Below are positions 1 through 11,030 of a stretch of DNA of 44,743 bases, one piece after another. The DNA lies in the NCBI GenBank assembly GCA_048213135.1, contig PS015474.1:1-44743 (forward strand), read 5' to 3'. The first letter of the stretch is position 1, and the number at the start of each line of letters is the position of its first letter. The notes under the pieces are model-generated. The model was not told where the DNA came from. It saw only the letters and a program-made list of their open reading frames with translations, and did not search any database. The translations under genes and the position numbers were made by a program. This stretch comes from Reclinomonas americana ATCC 50394. Lineage: Eukaryota > Jakobida > Jakobea > Jakobida.

Positions 1-219
1 ACGCACCGGTATATTGAGTTTGGCTGGCGGTGGCTTCGGCTCCACTCCAGCATCGCGACACAACACTTCATACGCCTCCCACGATGAGATCTCGAAATCT
101 GAGGAGCGCTCTTGTACGTTGTCGCATGTTTCCTTGATTGCCTTGGCCTTGCGAAGCAGGTCGTCGAGGAGATCGGAAGGTGTGGGCACAGGCGCGGGTG
201 GTGATGAGGATGATGCCAT
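1..219 (-). CDS. Ankyrin-family gene, first exon (5' partial view, runs off left edge)
   Basis: On the minus strand an ATG at 219 opens a frame that stays open to the window edge (about 73 residues). It begins MASSSSPPAPVPTPSDLLDD and continues as a helical region. The same first exon occurs at 4688-4769 and, shortened by a gap, at 7136-7090. The spacer from the previous gene's stop (470) to this ATG is 250 bp, and the equivalent spacer at 4438-4687 is the same length and nearly identical, which supports the start. The ankyrin and C-terminal exons should lie left of the window. The function is unknown. By analogy with the neighbours it should be an ankyrin-repeat adaptor. Confidence 0.6.
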   Translation of the reverse strand, partial: MASSSSPPAPVPTPSDLLDDLLRKAKAIKETCDNVQERSSDFEISSWEAYEVLCRDAGVEPKPPPAKLNIPVR

Positions 220-469
220 GCGCGAGGGGAGAAGGACGGAGAGAGCGCAAAAATCCTGGCGGACGTGCAGTCGCACGGTGGACTTCGTCGCTGTCAAGAA
301 GCAAAGAGGGGAGCTGTTGGTGGTGAAGAACCAGGAAGCAATGCTGTGGTATGACAAAGTGTTGTGCTTCGTGCTGACTCTATCAGAACTGCGACGTGGG
401 CATTCAATCGTAGACATGGGGAATGCAGTGTTTGCGACACGTTGAGCCCCACTCAGTATCTCTTCTGCA
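220..469. other. Conserved spacer between tandem ankyrin genes
   Basis: This 250 bp piece separates the stop codon of one ankyrin gene (470) from the ATG of the next (219). A nearly identical copy lies reversed at 4438-4687 between the same two gene parts. It must hold both the 3' end signals of the upstream gene and the promoter of the downstream gene. The plus strand is also open here, but the near identity of the copies means that openness is no evidence for a second gene. Confidence 0.6.
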
Positions 470-3340
470 TCACTCTTCAGTTTCATCTACAATCGGCATC
501 GCAACAAACAGCACAATCTGCATCCACAAGTCGGACGGCAACACCACCCCCATACTGGCCTGCAATTTGTCGGCCAGCAGATCATGGTAGATCTCGAACA
601 GGAGCACCCGGTGCAGCGTTGCACGCGCAAATCCACGCAAAACGCCACCAGGCGCCAGCATTATGGCCAGTGGCGACCCGAGATGGGAGGAGCGACGGTC
701 GCTTCGGTACGTGCGATCGGCATCTCCAGAGATAAGATCGTCGATCAGACGATGCAGCACGTCGCGCGAAGGCACCAAATGGCGTCTCGGTGGGGCAATG
801 ATGCAGCTGAGTTGAACCAGGGGGAAGGGCAACGACATATCCAGCATCGGCTGGAGTTCGGGGGAGGCGAGGGCACACTTGCACTGGTCCGTCCACTCAT
901 TCACCATATGTTCCTCGGGGCCCGTAGGGAGTCGACATTGCTCGTACGTCAACTGCACGAGTAATGTCAGTGATCCCCAGGACAGAGGGAGAGCGAGAGA
1001 GCGGAAAGGGAGAAGGAAAGAAAGAAAAAGAGGGCGAGGGAGGCAGAAAAAAGACAGACAAGAGAGGGAGATTGGGGAGACGAAGCGGGAAGGAGAAAGA
1101 CAGAGGGAGAGAGAGAAAGAGAGAGAGAGAGAGAGAAAAGGAGAGACTGAGATAGAGAGAGAGAGAGGCAGAATGGAGACCAACAAGAGAGGGAGATGGG
1201 GGAGACAAAGTGGGAAGGAGAGAGTTCAAAAAAACAACTGATACACAATTTCACCCTGATGTATTATCTCCCTTTGCCTTCTCCTAACATATACAGCGAC
1301 TAGCGTACGTACATGCACATACACCGAGATGGAGAGATAGACAGGCGAGAGAGTGGGGGAAAGTGGGGGAGAGAATGAGAGACAAACAAAAGAGAGAGAA
1401 GGAGAGAGAACAAGCAAACTGATATAGAGTTTATCTTCTCCTGACACATACTCTGAGGTGGAGAGGCAGGCAGGCGAGAGAGAGAGGGAAAAGAGAGTGG
1501 GGAGAGTGAGGAAGAGAATAACAGACACGCGGAGAAGGGCAATGATGCGAGAAAAAAGGAAAAGAATCGGGTGAGAAAGATGAGGCAGGCCAACATGAGA
1601 GAACAAACAACATGCTGACCTTGTTTCCTTGATCTGTGCCTCCCCCTCTCACACGAATACACACACTCTCTCTCTTTCTCTCAGGGGAAGAGAGAGGGAT
1701 AGCAAACAAATGACGCGTCTTCTCTCACACGCAGTCTCCCTTCTTCACACACAGACCTTTGGCACCTCTGCACCGGTCAGGCATAACAAGGCCAGCACCT
1801 CAGGGTGCGCGAGGCGGTAGTCGTTGAGCTCCAGATGCCGATCCCGCCGACTAAAGTGAAGGACCCTCGCCATTGTCAACTTGAAAAAACGATGGTTTGC
1901 CAGCGGCCGAACACACGGCAGCGACAGCAGGAGCCGCACTGACGACACGTGTGTATCGTCCATCTTGTTCTCTAGCAAATTTTCAAGCACGACTTCCCAT
2001 AAACCACGGCTGTCGGCCTCAACATGCACTGCGGTCACCACGGATTCCACGTGCACTTGCAAGAGCTTACTAGACGCCAAGCATTCCAAGAGGCACTCGA
2101 TGAGTATGCCGATCTCCACAAACTTCCCGTATTGCGGGTACTCCAACAGACATGGCACCTTGATCGACAGCGGCAGCTGACAACGCAACATGCACCCGAC
2201 AGCTTTCTTGCTCGAAAGAACTCCCTTCCAGATCCGACGATTGTCCAACAATGCCCGCAGCACGTCTTCGTCCCCGACAATGGACAAGAGGCGCGACAAG
2301 TCGACGGCGTCGCGTGGAGCGTACGAGGCGTAGTCCCGCAGCAGCATCCGAACCATCGCGCGGTATCTCAACTGTACGGCGATCTCGAGCGGCCAAGTCG
2401 GCAGCCCGTAAGTGAAATCATACCGAATCGTCATATCATCATCGACGGCAGTGTCCACAACTTGCGCATCTGCATCCGCCAGTGCATGACAATACTCCCA
2501 GCTGTCTTTAAATTCATAACCGTCAACCTGCACCACCTCATCTCGCGCCAGCAGCAGCGACACAACTTCCACTTGCCCATTCACGCACGCATACAGCAGG
2601 GCCACGTTGTCATGCTGTTCCGGGTGCACTCGATCGTCAGCGAGCAGCGCAGCCACCACTTCCGTGTGGCCACGGAATGCCGCCTGTCGCAACGGCAAAT
2701 TGTCGGCAACGGCCGGGTCGGCGACACCTTCGTCTAGCAGCCGCCGCACCGTCTCCACGTCGTTGGTGGTGGCCGCCAGCTCCAGTCGCGCACTCGCCTC
2801 CAAGTCGTCCAGCGGCCACGACTCACGCAGGTCGCGGAGGACGGCCTCCTTTTTGCAGATCATGCAGTGGCGCACGCACCTGAACAATGTAAACCTGCGG
2901 AGTTCGGCATCGACCTCGACTGTTGGAAGACCGAGGCCGCCCAGGTAACGAATGGTAGGGCCCTGGGACAAGCTCACAGCCGCCCGCAGTGCCACGTCGA
3001 GCGCCTCGGGGTTCATGGTTCTTTCAAGCAGCGAACCTTCCTCGAGTTGGCCTCGTGTGCGCAGTGTATCGAGCAGCATCGGCAGTCGACCAGTGACGAC
3101 CGCAGCGATAGGCCACCAGGGACAGTGCCTGGCCATTGTCTCGACATACTCGACCGGCAACTCACGGAAGAGAGCACTGACAGTGGCATCATCCGGAGCC
3201 ATCCACATACAGTGGGTGAATGTTATCGCCCACCATTGCTCCGTCGACGACCCCCACAAAGATGCAGCCGCCGTCTTATCCACGACGCCGCGTACAGCCT
3301 GCGCCAGAAACGCAGCTGCACTTGCCTGCCAGAAGTAGGA
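470..3340 (-). CDS. Ankyrin-repeat protein with C-terminal F-box-like helix (first exon missing)
   Basis: Two minus-strand exons are visible. Exon 3340-1757 (528 codons) starts after a CAG acceptor preceded by a TATATG stretch. It carries ankyrin repeats, for example around 2850-2600 with motifs such as AAFRGHTEVVAALLADD. Exon 952-470 (161 codons including the stop) follows an intron ending in a CTGAC branch-like site and CAG, and both junctions are phase 0. The C-terminal part contains LPSDLWMQIVLFV, which resembles the first helices of an F-box. Ankyrin repeats bind proteins; a terminal F-box-like helix would suggest substrate delivery to an SCF ubiquitin ligase (inference). The MASSS first exon is not seen here. 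It is probably the one on the inverted contig at 4688-4769. Confidence 0.7.
953..1756 (-). other. Intron of the ankyrin gene, simple-sequence rich
   Basis: On the coding strand this 804 bp intron starts with mixed and GA-rich sequence (about 1756-1629) and continues into long CT-rich tracts (about 1600-975) before the acceptor. The many serine- and leucine-rich open frames on the minus strand here are translations of (CT)n and are not genes. Confidence 0.65.
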
Positions 3341-3617
3341 CTGCATATACAAGGGAGTGTGAACATAGAGAGAGAACAGGGGAAGGGATGGAAGCAGGGG
3401 AGGTAGAGGGGAGGGAGGATAGGCGGACTGAGAGAGAGAGAGAGAGAGAGAGCAGAGAGAGAGGTAGCGAGGGACGGTAGCACGGGAGGGAGGAGGATAT
3501 GCAGACTGTGTGTGCGAGAGCGAGGGAGAGAGGGAGAGAGAGGAAGCGAGAGAAAACAGCTTGTCTCCCTTGTCCTCATTCAATATGCTTATTCCACCAC
3601 ACACACGCACAGAGAGA

Positions 3618-4073
3618 NNNNNNNNNNNNNNNNNNNNNNNNNNNNNNNNNNNNNNNNNNNNNNNNNNNNNNNNNNNNNNNNNNNNNNNNNNNNNNNNNNN
3701 NNNNNNNNNNNNNNNNNNNNNNNNNNNNNNNNNNNNNNNNNNNNNNNNNNNNNNNNNNNNNNNNNNNNNNNNNNNNNNNNNNNNNNNNNNNNNNNNNNNN
3801 NNNNNNNNNNNNNNNNNNNNNNNNNNNNNNNNNNNNNNNNNNNNNNNNNNNNNNNNNNNNNNNNNNNNNNNNNNNNNNNNNNNNNNNNNNNNNNNNNNNN
3901 NNNNNNNNNNNNNNNNNNNNNNNNNNNNNNNNNNNNNNNNNNNNNNNNNNNNNNNNNNNNNNNNNNNNNNNNNNNNNNNNNNNNNNNNNNNNNNNNNNNN
4001 NNNNNNNNNNNNNNNNNNNNNNNNNNNNNNNNNNNNNNNNNNNNNNNNNNNNNNNNNNNNNNNNNNNNNNNNN
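3618..4073. other. Assembly gap (456 N), left border of a likely inverted contig
   Basis: This run of N lies where the first exon of the ankyrin gene on its left and the start of the C-terminal exon on its right should be. Together with the gap at 4770-5148 it isolates a 696 bp contig. Confidence 0.95.
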
Positions 4074-4437
4074 TAAGTCGTTGACCTTTCCCCTGGTGCA
4101 GCTCAGCTGCGCCATTGCTCCGCCAAGACTCCATTCGGCGCCTGCGTGTGACATGCTACGCCGCCTGATCGACATTCTCGTTGTCGGAGATGACCATCGC
4201 ACGTACCGGAGCAAACGCCGCCGCCGCTCCGACCTCATGCATCCGCTGGTCAGAATGCTTGCGCCGGGTGGTGTGATGCGTAGTCTTGCGCGTACCACGC
4301 TGCACCGGGTGCTGCTATTCGAGATCTACCATGTTCTGCTGGCCGACAAATTGCAGGCCAGCATTGGAGTGGTGTTGCCGGCCGACGTGTGGATGCAGAT
4401 CGTTCTGTTTGTTGAGATGCCGATTGTAGATGAATGA
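4074..4437 (+). CDS. C-terminal exon of an ankyrin-family gene (fragment, probably inverted)
   Basis: The frame is open from the gap edge to TGA at 4435-4437. It is strongly similar to the C-terminal exon at 952-470, including FPLVQLSC near the start and LPADVWMQIVLFV near the end. No ankyrin exon precedes it on this strand. It is the missing last exon of the minus-strand gene at 7136-5424 if the contig is turned around. The 5' part of the exon is in the gap. Confidence 0.65.
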
Positions 4438-4687
4438 TGTAGAAGATACTGAGTGAGGCTCAAGGTGTCGCAAACACTTTATTCCCCATGTCTACGATTG
4501 CATGCCCACGTCGCAGTTCTGATAAAGTCAGTACGAAGCACAACACTTTGTCATACCACAGCAATGCGTCCTGGTTCTTCCCCACCAGTAGCTCCCCTCT
4601 TTGCTTCTTGACAGCGACGAAGTCCACCGTGCGACTGCACGTCCACCAGGACATCGTTCTCTCGTCCTTCTCCTTCTCCCCTCGCGC

Positions 4688-4769
4688 ATGGCATCATCCT
4701 CACCACCATCCGCGCCTGTGCCCACACCTGCCGATCTCCTCGACGACCTGCTTCGCAAGGCCAAGGCAC
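4688..4769 (+). CDS. First exon of an ankyrin-family gene (fragment, probably inverted)
   Basis: ATG at 4688 begins MASSSPPSAPVPTPADLLDD and runs into the gap at 4770. It matches the first exon at 219-1 and the one at 7136. It lies 250 bp after the stop of the preceding C-terminal exon, the same spacing as at 470/219. If the contig is reversed, this exon belongs to the ankyrin gene at 3340-470, whose own first exon is missing. Confidence 0.6.
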
Positions 4770-5148
4770 NNNNNNNNNNNNNNNNNNNNNNNNNNNNNNN
4801 NNNNNNNNNNNNNNNNNNNNNNNNNNNNNNNNNNNNNNNNNNNNNNNNNNNNNNNNNNNNNNNNNNNNNNNNNNNNNNNNNNNNNNNNNNNNNNNNNNNN
4901 NNNNNNNNNNNNNNNNNNNNNNNNNNNNNNNNNNNNNNNNNNNNNNNNNNNNNNNNNNNNNNNNNNNNNNNNNNNNNNNNNNNNNNNNNNNNNNNNNNNN
5001 NNNNNNNNNNNNNNNNNNNNNNNNNNNNNNNNNNNNNNNNNNNNNNNNNNNNNNNNNNNNNNNNNNNNNNNNNNNNNNNNNNNNNNNNNNNNNNNNNNNN
5101 NNNNNNNNNNNNNNNNNNNNNNNNNNNNNNNNNNNNNNNNNNNNNNNN
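4770..5148. other. Assembly gap (379 N)
   Basis: Right border of the likely inverted contig. The intron between the ankyrin exon and the last exon of the gene at 7136-5424 is expected here. Confidence 0.95.

Positions 5149-5216
<68 letters not shown>
5149..5216. repeat. (CA)n microsatellite
   Basis: About 34 uninterrupted CA units directly after an assembly gap, followed by GA-rich intron sequence up to about 5280. Repeats of this kind explain why the assembly breaks here. Confidence 0.95.
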
Positions 5217-5218
<2 letters not shown>

Positions 5219-5423
5219 CGACCTACGCACTTATTCGTGGAAAGACAAACAGGCAAGAGAGAGAGGGGGTGAGGGAGAGTGGAGAAGACAGTGGGGTAGA
5301 GAATGAGAGACTTTTTAAAGGATGGGCAACGACGCAAGCGAAGGGAGTGAACAAACAACTGCTGCTGAAGTTGACCCTTGCTCTCTCTCTCTCTCCCTCT
5401 TCCTTCTCCTCATTCCCACACAC

Positions 5424-7136
5424 CTCGGGCATCTCGGCACCTGCCAGGCACAGCAAGGACAGTCCGTGCGGGTGCGTAAGATGTGGACTGTACATCAACT
5501 CCTCGGCATCAAATTCCTTCCGACAAGCTTGGAGAGCTGTCTCGAGCGCCGAGTTGACAAAGTCACCGTTCGCCAGCGGCTGCACGCAAGGCATGGCCAA
5601 AAGGAGCCGCATCGACGGCTTGTGAATGTACTCCACGTTGTTCTCAATCACAGTTTCGAAAACATAAGCCCATTCACCGCATTTCTCGGCCTCAGCGTGC
5701 ACTGCAGTCACAACGGATTCAAGCGACACAAGGCCGTGCTCTCCATTCGCGAAACATTCCATAATACTGTCGATGAGATCATCGTAGTCGACAAATGTCG
5801 CATATTTCGGGTACGCCAACAGACACGGCACCTTGATCGACTGCAGCAGTTGGCAACGATGCAAAATGCACCCGATTGCCTCCTTGTCCTCAAGAACTCC
5901 CTCCCAGAAACGAGGATTGTCCAAAAAGGCCCGCAGCACGTCTTTGCTACGAATGACGGACAGAACGTCCCTCAGCCACGCGGCTTCGCGTGGATGGTGC
6001 AATACGTCTCGCTGCAGCAGCATTCGAACCAGGGCACTGCGATTCAGCCGCACTGCAATCCACAGCGGCCAGCAGGAATGCTCATCATCACCCAAAGTGC
6101 GGACGAGGTAGCTGTCACAGTCTACAAAAGTGTCCACCACTTGCGTATCGGCATCTGCCGGTAGACATGTGCCATTACAGTCCCAGGTCTCGAAAATGAA
6201 CAACCTTCCCGTTCCGTCGCCCGCAACGACCTCGTCTCGCGCCAGCAAAAGCGACACAACGTCCACGTGGCCCCCGACGCATGCATACAGTAAAGGCACG
6301 CTATACGGCACTGCCGGGGGCACTCGATCGTCAGCGAGCAGCGCAGCCACCACCTCTGTGTGGCCACGGAATGCTGCCTGTTGAAGCGGCAAGTTGTCGG
6401 CAACGGCAGGGTAGGCGACGCCTTCGTCTAGCAGCCGCCGCACCGTCTCCACGTCGTTGGTGGTGGCCGCCAGTTCGAGACGCGCACTCGCCTCCAAGTC
6501 GTCCAGCGGCCACGACTCACGCAGGTCGTGGAGGACGGCCTCTTTCTCGCAGATCATGCAGTGGCGCACGCACTTGAACAATGTAAACCTGAGGAGTTCG
6601 GGATCGACGTCGACTATTGGAAGACCGAGGCCGCCCAGGTAACGAATGGCAAGGCCATCGGACACGCTCACAGCCGCTCGCAACGCCACGTCGAGCGCCT
6701 CAGGGGTCATGGTTAATTCAAGCAGCGGAACACCCTCGAGTTGTGCTCGTGCGCACAGTGTATCGAGCAGCATCAACAGTCGACCAGTGACGACCGCAGC
6801 GATAGGCCACAAAGAACACCAGCTGACAGAATCCTCGAAAAACTCGACCGGCAACTCACGGAAGAGAGTAATGACGGTGGCATCATCCGGAGCCATCCAC
6901 ACACTGTGTATGAATGTTCTCGTCCACATACGCTTCGGCAACGACCGCCAGGAAGATGCAGCCGCCGTCAGATCCACGACGCCACGTACAGCCTGCGCCA
7001 GAAACTCAGCTGCAGCTGAATTTCGCAGCTCATCCTGCATATGCAGGAAAACACACATGAGGAAGGCAGNNNNNNNNNNNNNNNNNNNNATGTCGGAGGG
7101 TGTCGGTGCGGGTGGAGATGCAGATGATGATGCCAT
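5424..7136 (-). CDS. Ankyrin-repeat protein, paralog of the neighbouring genes (last exon displaced)
   Basis: ATG at 7136 starts MASSSASPPAPTPSD and meets a 20-N gap at 7089-7070. The second exon, 7034-5424 (537 codons, phase 0), starts after a TGCATATGCAG acceptor and ends at a GAG/GTGTGT donor. It aligns along its whole length with the exon at 3340-1757. The first third and the ankyrin core are very similar, while the middle part differs more. Ankyrin repeats are clear around 6560-6200. The C-terminal exon should follow downstream but is replaced by a gap and an opposite-strand fragment (4437-4074), best explained by contig inversion. The protein is likely an adaptor, and its partner is unknown. 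Confidence 0.7.
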
Positions 7137-7514
7137 GCGAGCGGGGAGAAGGCGTGACGGAGTGGGGGAAGAGAATGTCCTGGCGGACATGCGCAGTCGG
7201 TGAACCTCGTCGCTTGTAAGGCATGGGGGGAGCTCATGGCGATACTGTTACGTGATGCAGATCGCTGATTCCGGTTTGCAGTTGCCGACGACGACGTCGC
7301 AAAGACGTCGACTCTCATGAAAGCGACGTCGATCGACCGCGATCGATCAATCGAAAAAAATAGATAAAAATCCTTCCACGGCAACAACAACAACAACAAT
7401 AACTAATCCAAACAGCAACGCAGCTGCATGATGATCACAACAACAATTCATCAACAGCTGTCTTGATGATCGAGTTCAACCGTATCCAAAACATCAACAC
7501 AAACTCAAGACACC

Positions 7515-7549
<35 letters not shown>

Positions 7550-8703
7550 CTTTGCTAATCCAAACAGCAACACAGCTGCATGATGATTCGAAAAATACAA
7601 CAACAACAACAACAACTTTACTAATCCAAACAGCAGCAGCTGCATGATGATCACAACAACAATTCATTCACCAACAAACAAGGAACAGCTGTCTTGATGA
7701 CCAAGGTCAACGCAACCGTAACAACAACAACAACAACTTTACTAATCCAAACAGCAACACAGCTGCATGATGATCACCATCTCGAGTGAGCAAAACATCG
7801 ATATCAACACAGACACCTATCTTGAGGCAGCAGCAGGTTTCTTGTGTGTGCGTGTTCGCTCTCGGAGCTCCGCGGCCGAACAAGTCGAGAATTCGAACTG
7901 CGATCTTCACCGCGTAAGCGTGGTTGACCAGTGGATTTGACGCACTTGCATAGACGCATAGCGTTTTCTGCGATCGTACACGGCACATCGAATTCGGGAA
8001 AAGGCCATAGGCCAGGCAAACAAAGCAAAGCCGGGTCCGGATCCGTGAAGCAGGCAAAGCAAAAGCAGTGGAGGCGTCGTACGTTGGTGGCGTGGTTGAA
8101 ACCAGAAGAGAGCCTGTCATGTTGTAGGTGAGGCTCATATCGGTGGTGGCTGGTGGTAGGCGCAGTTGTTGTTGTTGTTTTTGTTGTCATTGTTGTTGTC
8201 ATAGTATAAAAATCCTTCCACAGCAACAACAACAACAACAACAACTTTACTAATCCAAACAGCAAAAGATGCATGATGATCAACATCTTGAGTGAGCACC
8301 AGAAACTCAGACATCACGAAAAAAAGCGAGAAAAGTCGATCGCGACACGGCCAAAGCTTCGGCTGGCATTTCTGCAAGAGAAACCACGGCTCGTGACAAG
8401 CGTGGATTTGACGACGAATTCCACAAAGGGAGCAAGAAAGAAAGGAAGTATCTGCTGGTTACCCGCTGCTCAACAAACAAGCAACAGCGGTACATGTCTT
8501 GATGACCAAGTTCAACCATATCCAAAACATCAACACAAACACCAATCTTGAGGCAGCAATAAAATTGTTGGCGATCACTGGTACGATGCTCATTGTTGTG
8601 TATGGATCAGTGAAGTTTCTATTTATTATGCCACGAGACGAGCGCACCGTAAATAACCGAACGACTACAAAATCAACCGCTTTTTTGCACCATTTTGCGA
8701 GAA
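7137..8703. repeat. Interspersed CAA-rich repeat cluster
   Basis: No convincing gene is seen. A unit made of a CAA run, then CTAATCCAAACAGCA, then GCATGATGATCA recurs at about 7390, 7550, 7615, 7735 and 8245. A second element, CAGCTGTCTTGATGA, recurs at about 7455, 7687 and (variant) 8490. The block AAAATCCTTCCAC before a CAA run occurs at about 7368 and 8210. Around 8165-8245 a GTT-rich stretch is followed by a CAA run and could form a hairpin. The copies are degenerate and spaced unevenly, so this looks like decayed tandem or interspersed repeats. Confidence 0.6.
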
Positions 8704-9148
8704 ATGAGTAGTGCGCCCTCACTGACCGTCTCGCGCCCCTCGGTGCCGGCTGTCCGCTTGCCCACCACACCCTCAGCACTTGTACAACAACAACAACAAC
8801 AACAACAACAGCTGTTGTCGGTGACGGCGCCGAATTCAGCGCGTGGTTCTGGCGAGTTGCGACTCAATCTGCGTCCGTTGTCGGCCTCTGTGGGTGGCGC
8901 GAGCAGTGCGTCGGCGATGCTGTCGGCGAGATCGGCGGGAAGTGGTGAGTGAGTGTGCTTGTGTGTACAGGGTGGATTGATCCGATGTCGGGCGCGTGTT
9001 GGCAGTTGTATTTCGTTTTTTGGGGGGCGGATGGGAAGGGTGGAGAGGGTGGAGAGGGGAAGGGAGTGGGAGGAGAGGGGGAAGGTGGAGAGAGATGGAG
9101 GAGAGAAGTGAGTGAGTGGTTGAGTGGGAGTGTAGAGATTGGTTTATT

Positions 9149-9186
<38 letters not shown>

Positions 9187-10745
9187 TGAATGAAGAAGAA
9201 GACTGTGCGCTCGTGTGTGCGTGGGAGAGAGAGAGAGAGTGGAGACAAGTGAGGGATTGGAGACAAGTGATGGAGTGGCTTGAGTGCATACTGAGATTGG
9301 TTCATTCTTTGTGAGTGAGCACGAGTGTGNNNNNNNNNNNNNNNNNNNNNNNNNNNNNNNNNNNNNNNNNNNNNNNNNNNNNNNNNNNNNNNNNNNNNNN
9401 NNNNNNNNNNNNNNNNNNNNNNNNNNNNNNNNNNNNNNNNNNNNNNNNNNNNNNNNNNNNNNNNNNNNNNNNNNNNNNNNNNNNNNNNNNNNNNNNNNNN
9501 NNNNNNNNNNNNNNNNNNNNNNNNNNNNNNNNNNNNNNNNNNNNNNNNNNNNNNNNNNNNNNNNNNNNNNNNNNNNNNNNNNNNNNNNNNNNNNNNNNNN
9601 NNNNNNNNNNNNNNNNNNNNNNNNNNNNNNNNNNNNNNNNNNNNNNNNNNNNNNNNNNNNNNNNNNNNNNNNNNNNNNNNNNNNNNNNNNNNNNNNNNNN
9701 NNNNNNNNNNNNNNNNNNNNNNNNNNNNNNNNNNNNNNNNNNNNNNNNNNNNNNNNNNNNNNNNNNNNNNNNNNNNNNNNNNNNNNNNNNNNNNNNNNNN
9801 NNNNNNNNNNNNNNNNNNNNNNNNNNNNNNNNNNNNNNNNNNNNNNNNNNNNNNNNNNNNNAGGGTTGAGAGAGAGAGAGAGAGAGAGAGAAGGAGCTTG
9901 TGTTTGCGCGCATGTGCGGGGAAAGAGAGGAAAGACAAGGGAGATAGTGCTGAGTAGTCTCACTACTTAATAATTCGCCGTTTCCCCTCCTCTTTCATCC
10001 CTCTCACCCNNNNNNNNNNNNNNNNNNNNTCCCCCCTCCCTTTCCCCCCCTCCCAGCCGCCAGCCACTCCCGCCCCTCAGCCGGCTCCTCCTCCACCTCC
10101 GACAAGCGCCCCTCCACCGCGCCTGCCCCCGCTCCTGGCAAGAAGGCGGCCGCAGCGGGTGCAACCGAGGGACCGGGGAAGCCGAAGAGGAATCCCGTGC
10201 GCCGGTGAGCAACGCTTCTTTTCGCAGGTCATTCACTCTGCCGCTCACTATTCGTCCTCGCAGAGTCAACATTAGCGAGTTGCAGCGCGCCCTGGTGACC
10301 ACCAGCCGCGTGATTGCTCCGCGCAATCATTACGTTGCGTCACTCTCGACCTCTGCCTCACCTGCCACTCTCCTCGCGTCTCACTTTGCCCATTTTCGCA
10401 GTCGTGGAAGGAAGTGCAGCAGCACCTCGACAGTGCGTCTCTTCTCTCTCTCCTCACGACGCCTTTGCTTGAAACTTATCTCCCTTCCCCACAGTCGACC
10501 CTCGCACCCTGCGCTCGATTCGTCACCTCTTCGACACGTACGACGTGCCGCAGCAGGGCTACCTCACGCGGCTGTCGTTTGATCGCTTCCTGCAAGACAT
10601 GGACATGGCGCGTGGGTTCCTGGGGGACAGCATTTTCCGGCGATGGGACCGTGCGAATCATGGGTGTGTGGATCGTCGGGAGTTTGCGTCGATGATTCAT
10701 CAGGCGGCGACGTGGAATGAGGAGGAGGAGCTGAGATGTGCGTGA
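8704..10745 (+). CDS. EF-hand-type protein with low-complexity N-terminus
   Basis: Five exons join in frame: 8704-8944, 10057-10204, 10264-10294, 10402-10432 and 10495-10745, giving 233 codons plus stop. Residues 1-130 are low complexity, with a polyglutamine run coded by CAA and then Ser/Ala/Pro/Lys. The C-terminal 85 residues carry two EF-hand-like units. The first (FDTYDVPQQGYL) is degenerate. The second (RRWDRANHGCVDRREF) keeps Asp at loop position 1, Gly at 6 and Glu at 12 but has Ala and His at positions 3 and 5, so calcium binding may be weak. The first intron (1.1 kb) contains two gaps and could hide an exon whose length is a multiple of three. The stop overlaps a possible GTGCGTGA donor, so a further exon is not excluded. 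Confidence 0.65.
9330..9861. other. Assembly gap (532 N) inside the first intron of the EF-hand-type gene
   Basis: The flanks are (GA)n-rich. A 20-N gap at 10010-10029 lies in the same intron. Confidence 0.95.
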
Positions 10746-10880
10746 AGGGGGACAGGCGGGGAAAAGGGGGAAGGAGAGAAAAGAGGGAAGGGGAAAGGGG
10801 GGAAAAGGGGAAGGGGGAAGGGGGAAAGGGGAAGGGGGAAAGGGGAAGGGAAAGGGAGGGGAGGGGGAAGGGAGGGAAAA
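10746..10880 (+). repeat. G-run tract downstream of the EF-hand-type gene
   Basis: Many runs of 3-5 G are separated by short A runs on the plus strand, the pattern expected of potential G-quadruplex DNA. No coding potential is apparent. Confidence 0.7.
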
Positions 10881-11030
10881 AGAGAAGAGTGGGATAAAGC
10901 ATTGCTCTATTGCCTGCGTGTACGCTGCTCTTCGGCCAAATGTGCTCCATTTCAGACCCGTGCTCACGTGTGATATTCTGTTCTCGTTTTTGTTCGTCTC
11001 CCTCCATTGCCCCTTCGTCTCCTTCGTCTT

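Noticed and set aside
220-469. Open frame on the strand opposite to the ankyrin genes, present in both copies of the spacer
   Set aside because: The copies are nearly identical at DNA level, so a shared open frame only reflects recent duplication.
1000-1700. Long serine/leucine- or arginine/glutamate-rich open frames here and in most introns
   Set aside because: They are translations of (CT)n or (GA)n repeats in every frame and are interrupted by splice sites of real genes.
7137-8703. Retroelement or transposase gene
   Set aside because: No reverse transcriptase, integrase or transposase motif is found, only short degenerate repeats.
10545-10745. A stand-alone small protein starting at the internal ATG
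   Set aside because: Upstream exons join in frame with consistent phases, so this is the last exon of the EF-hand-type gene.
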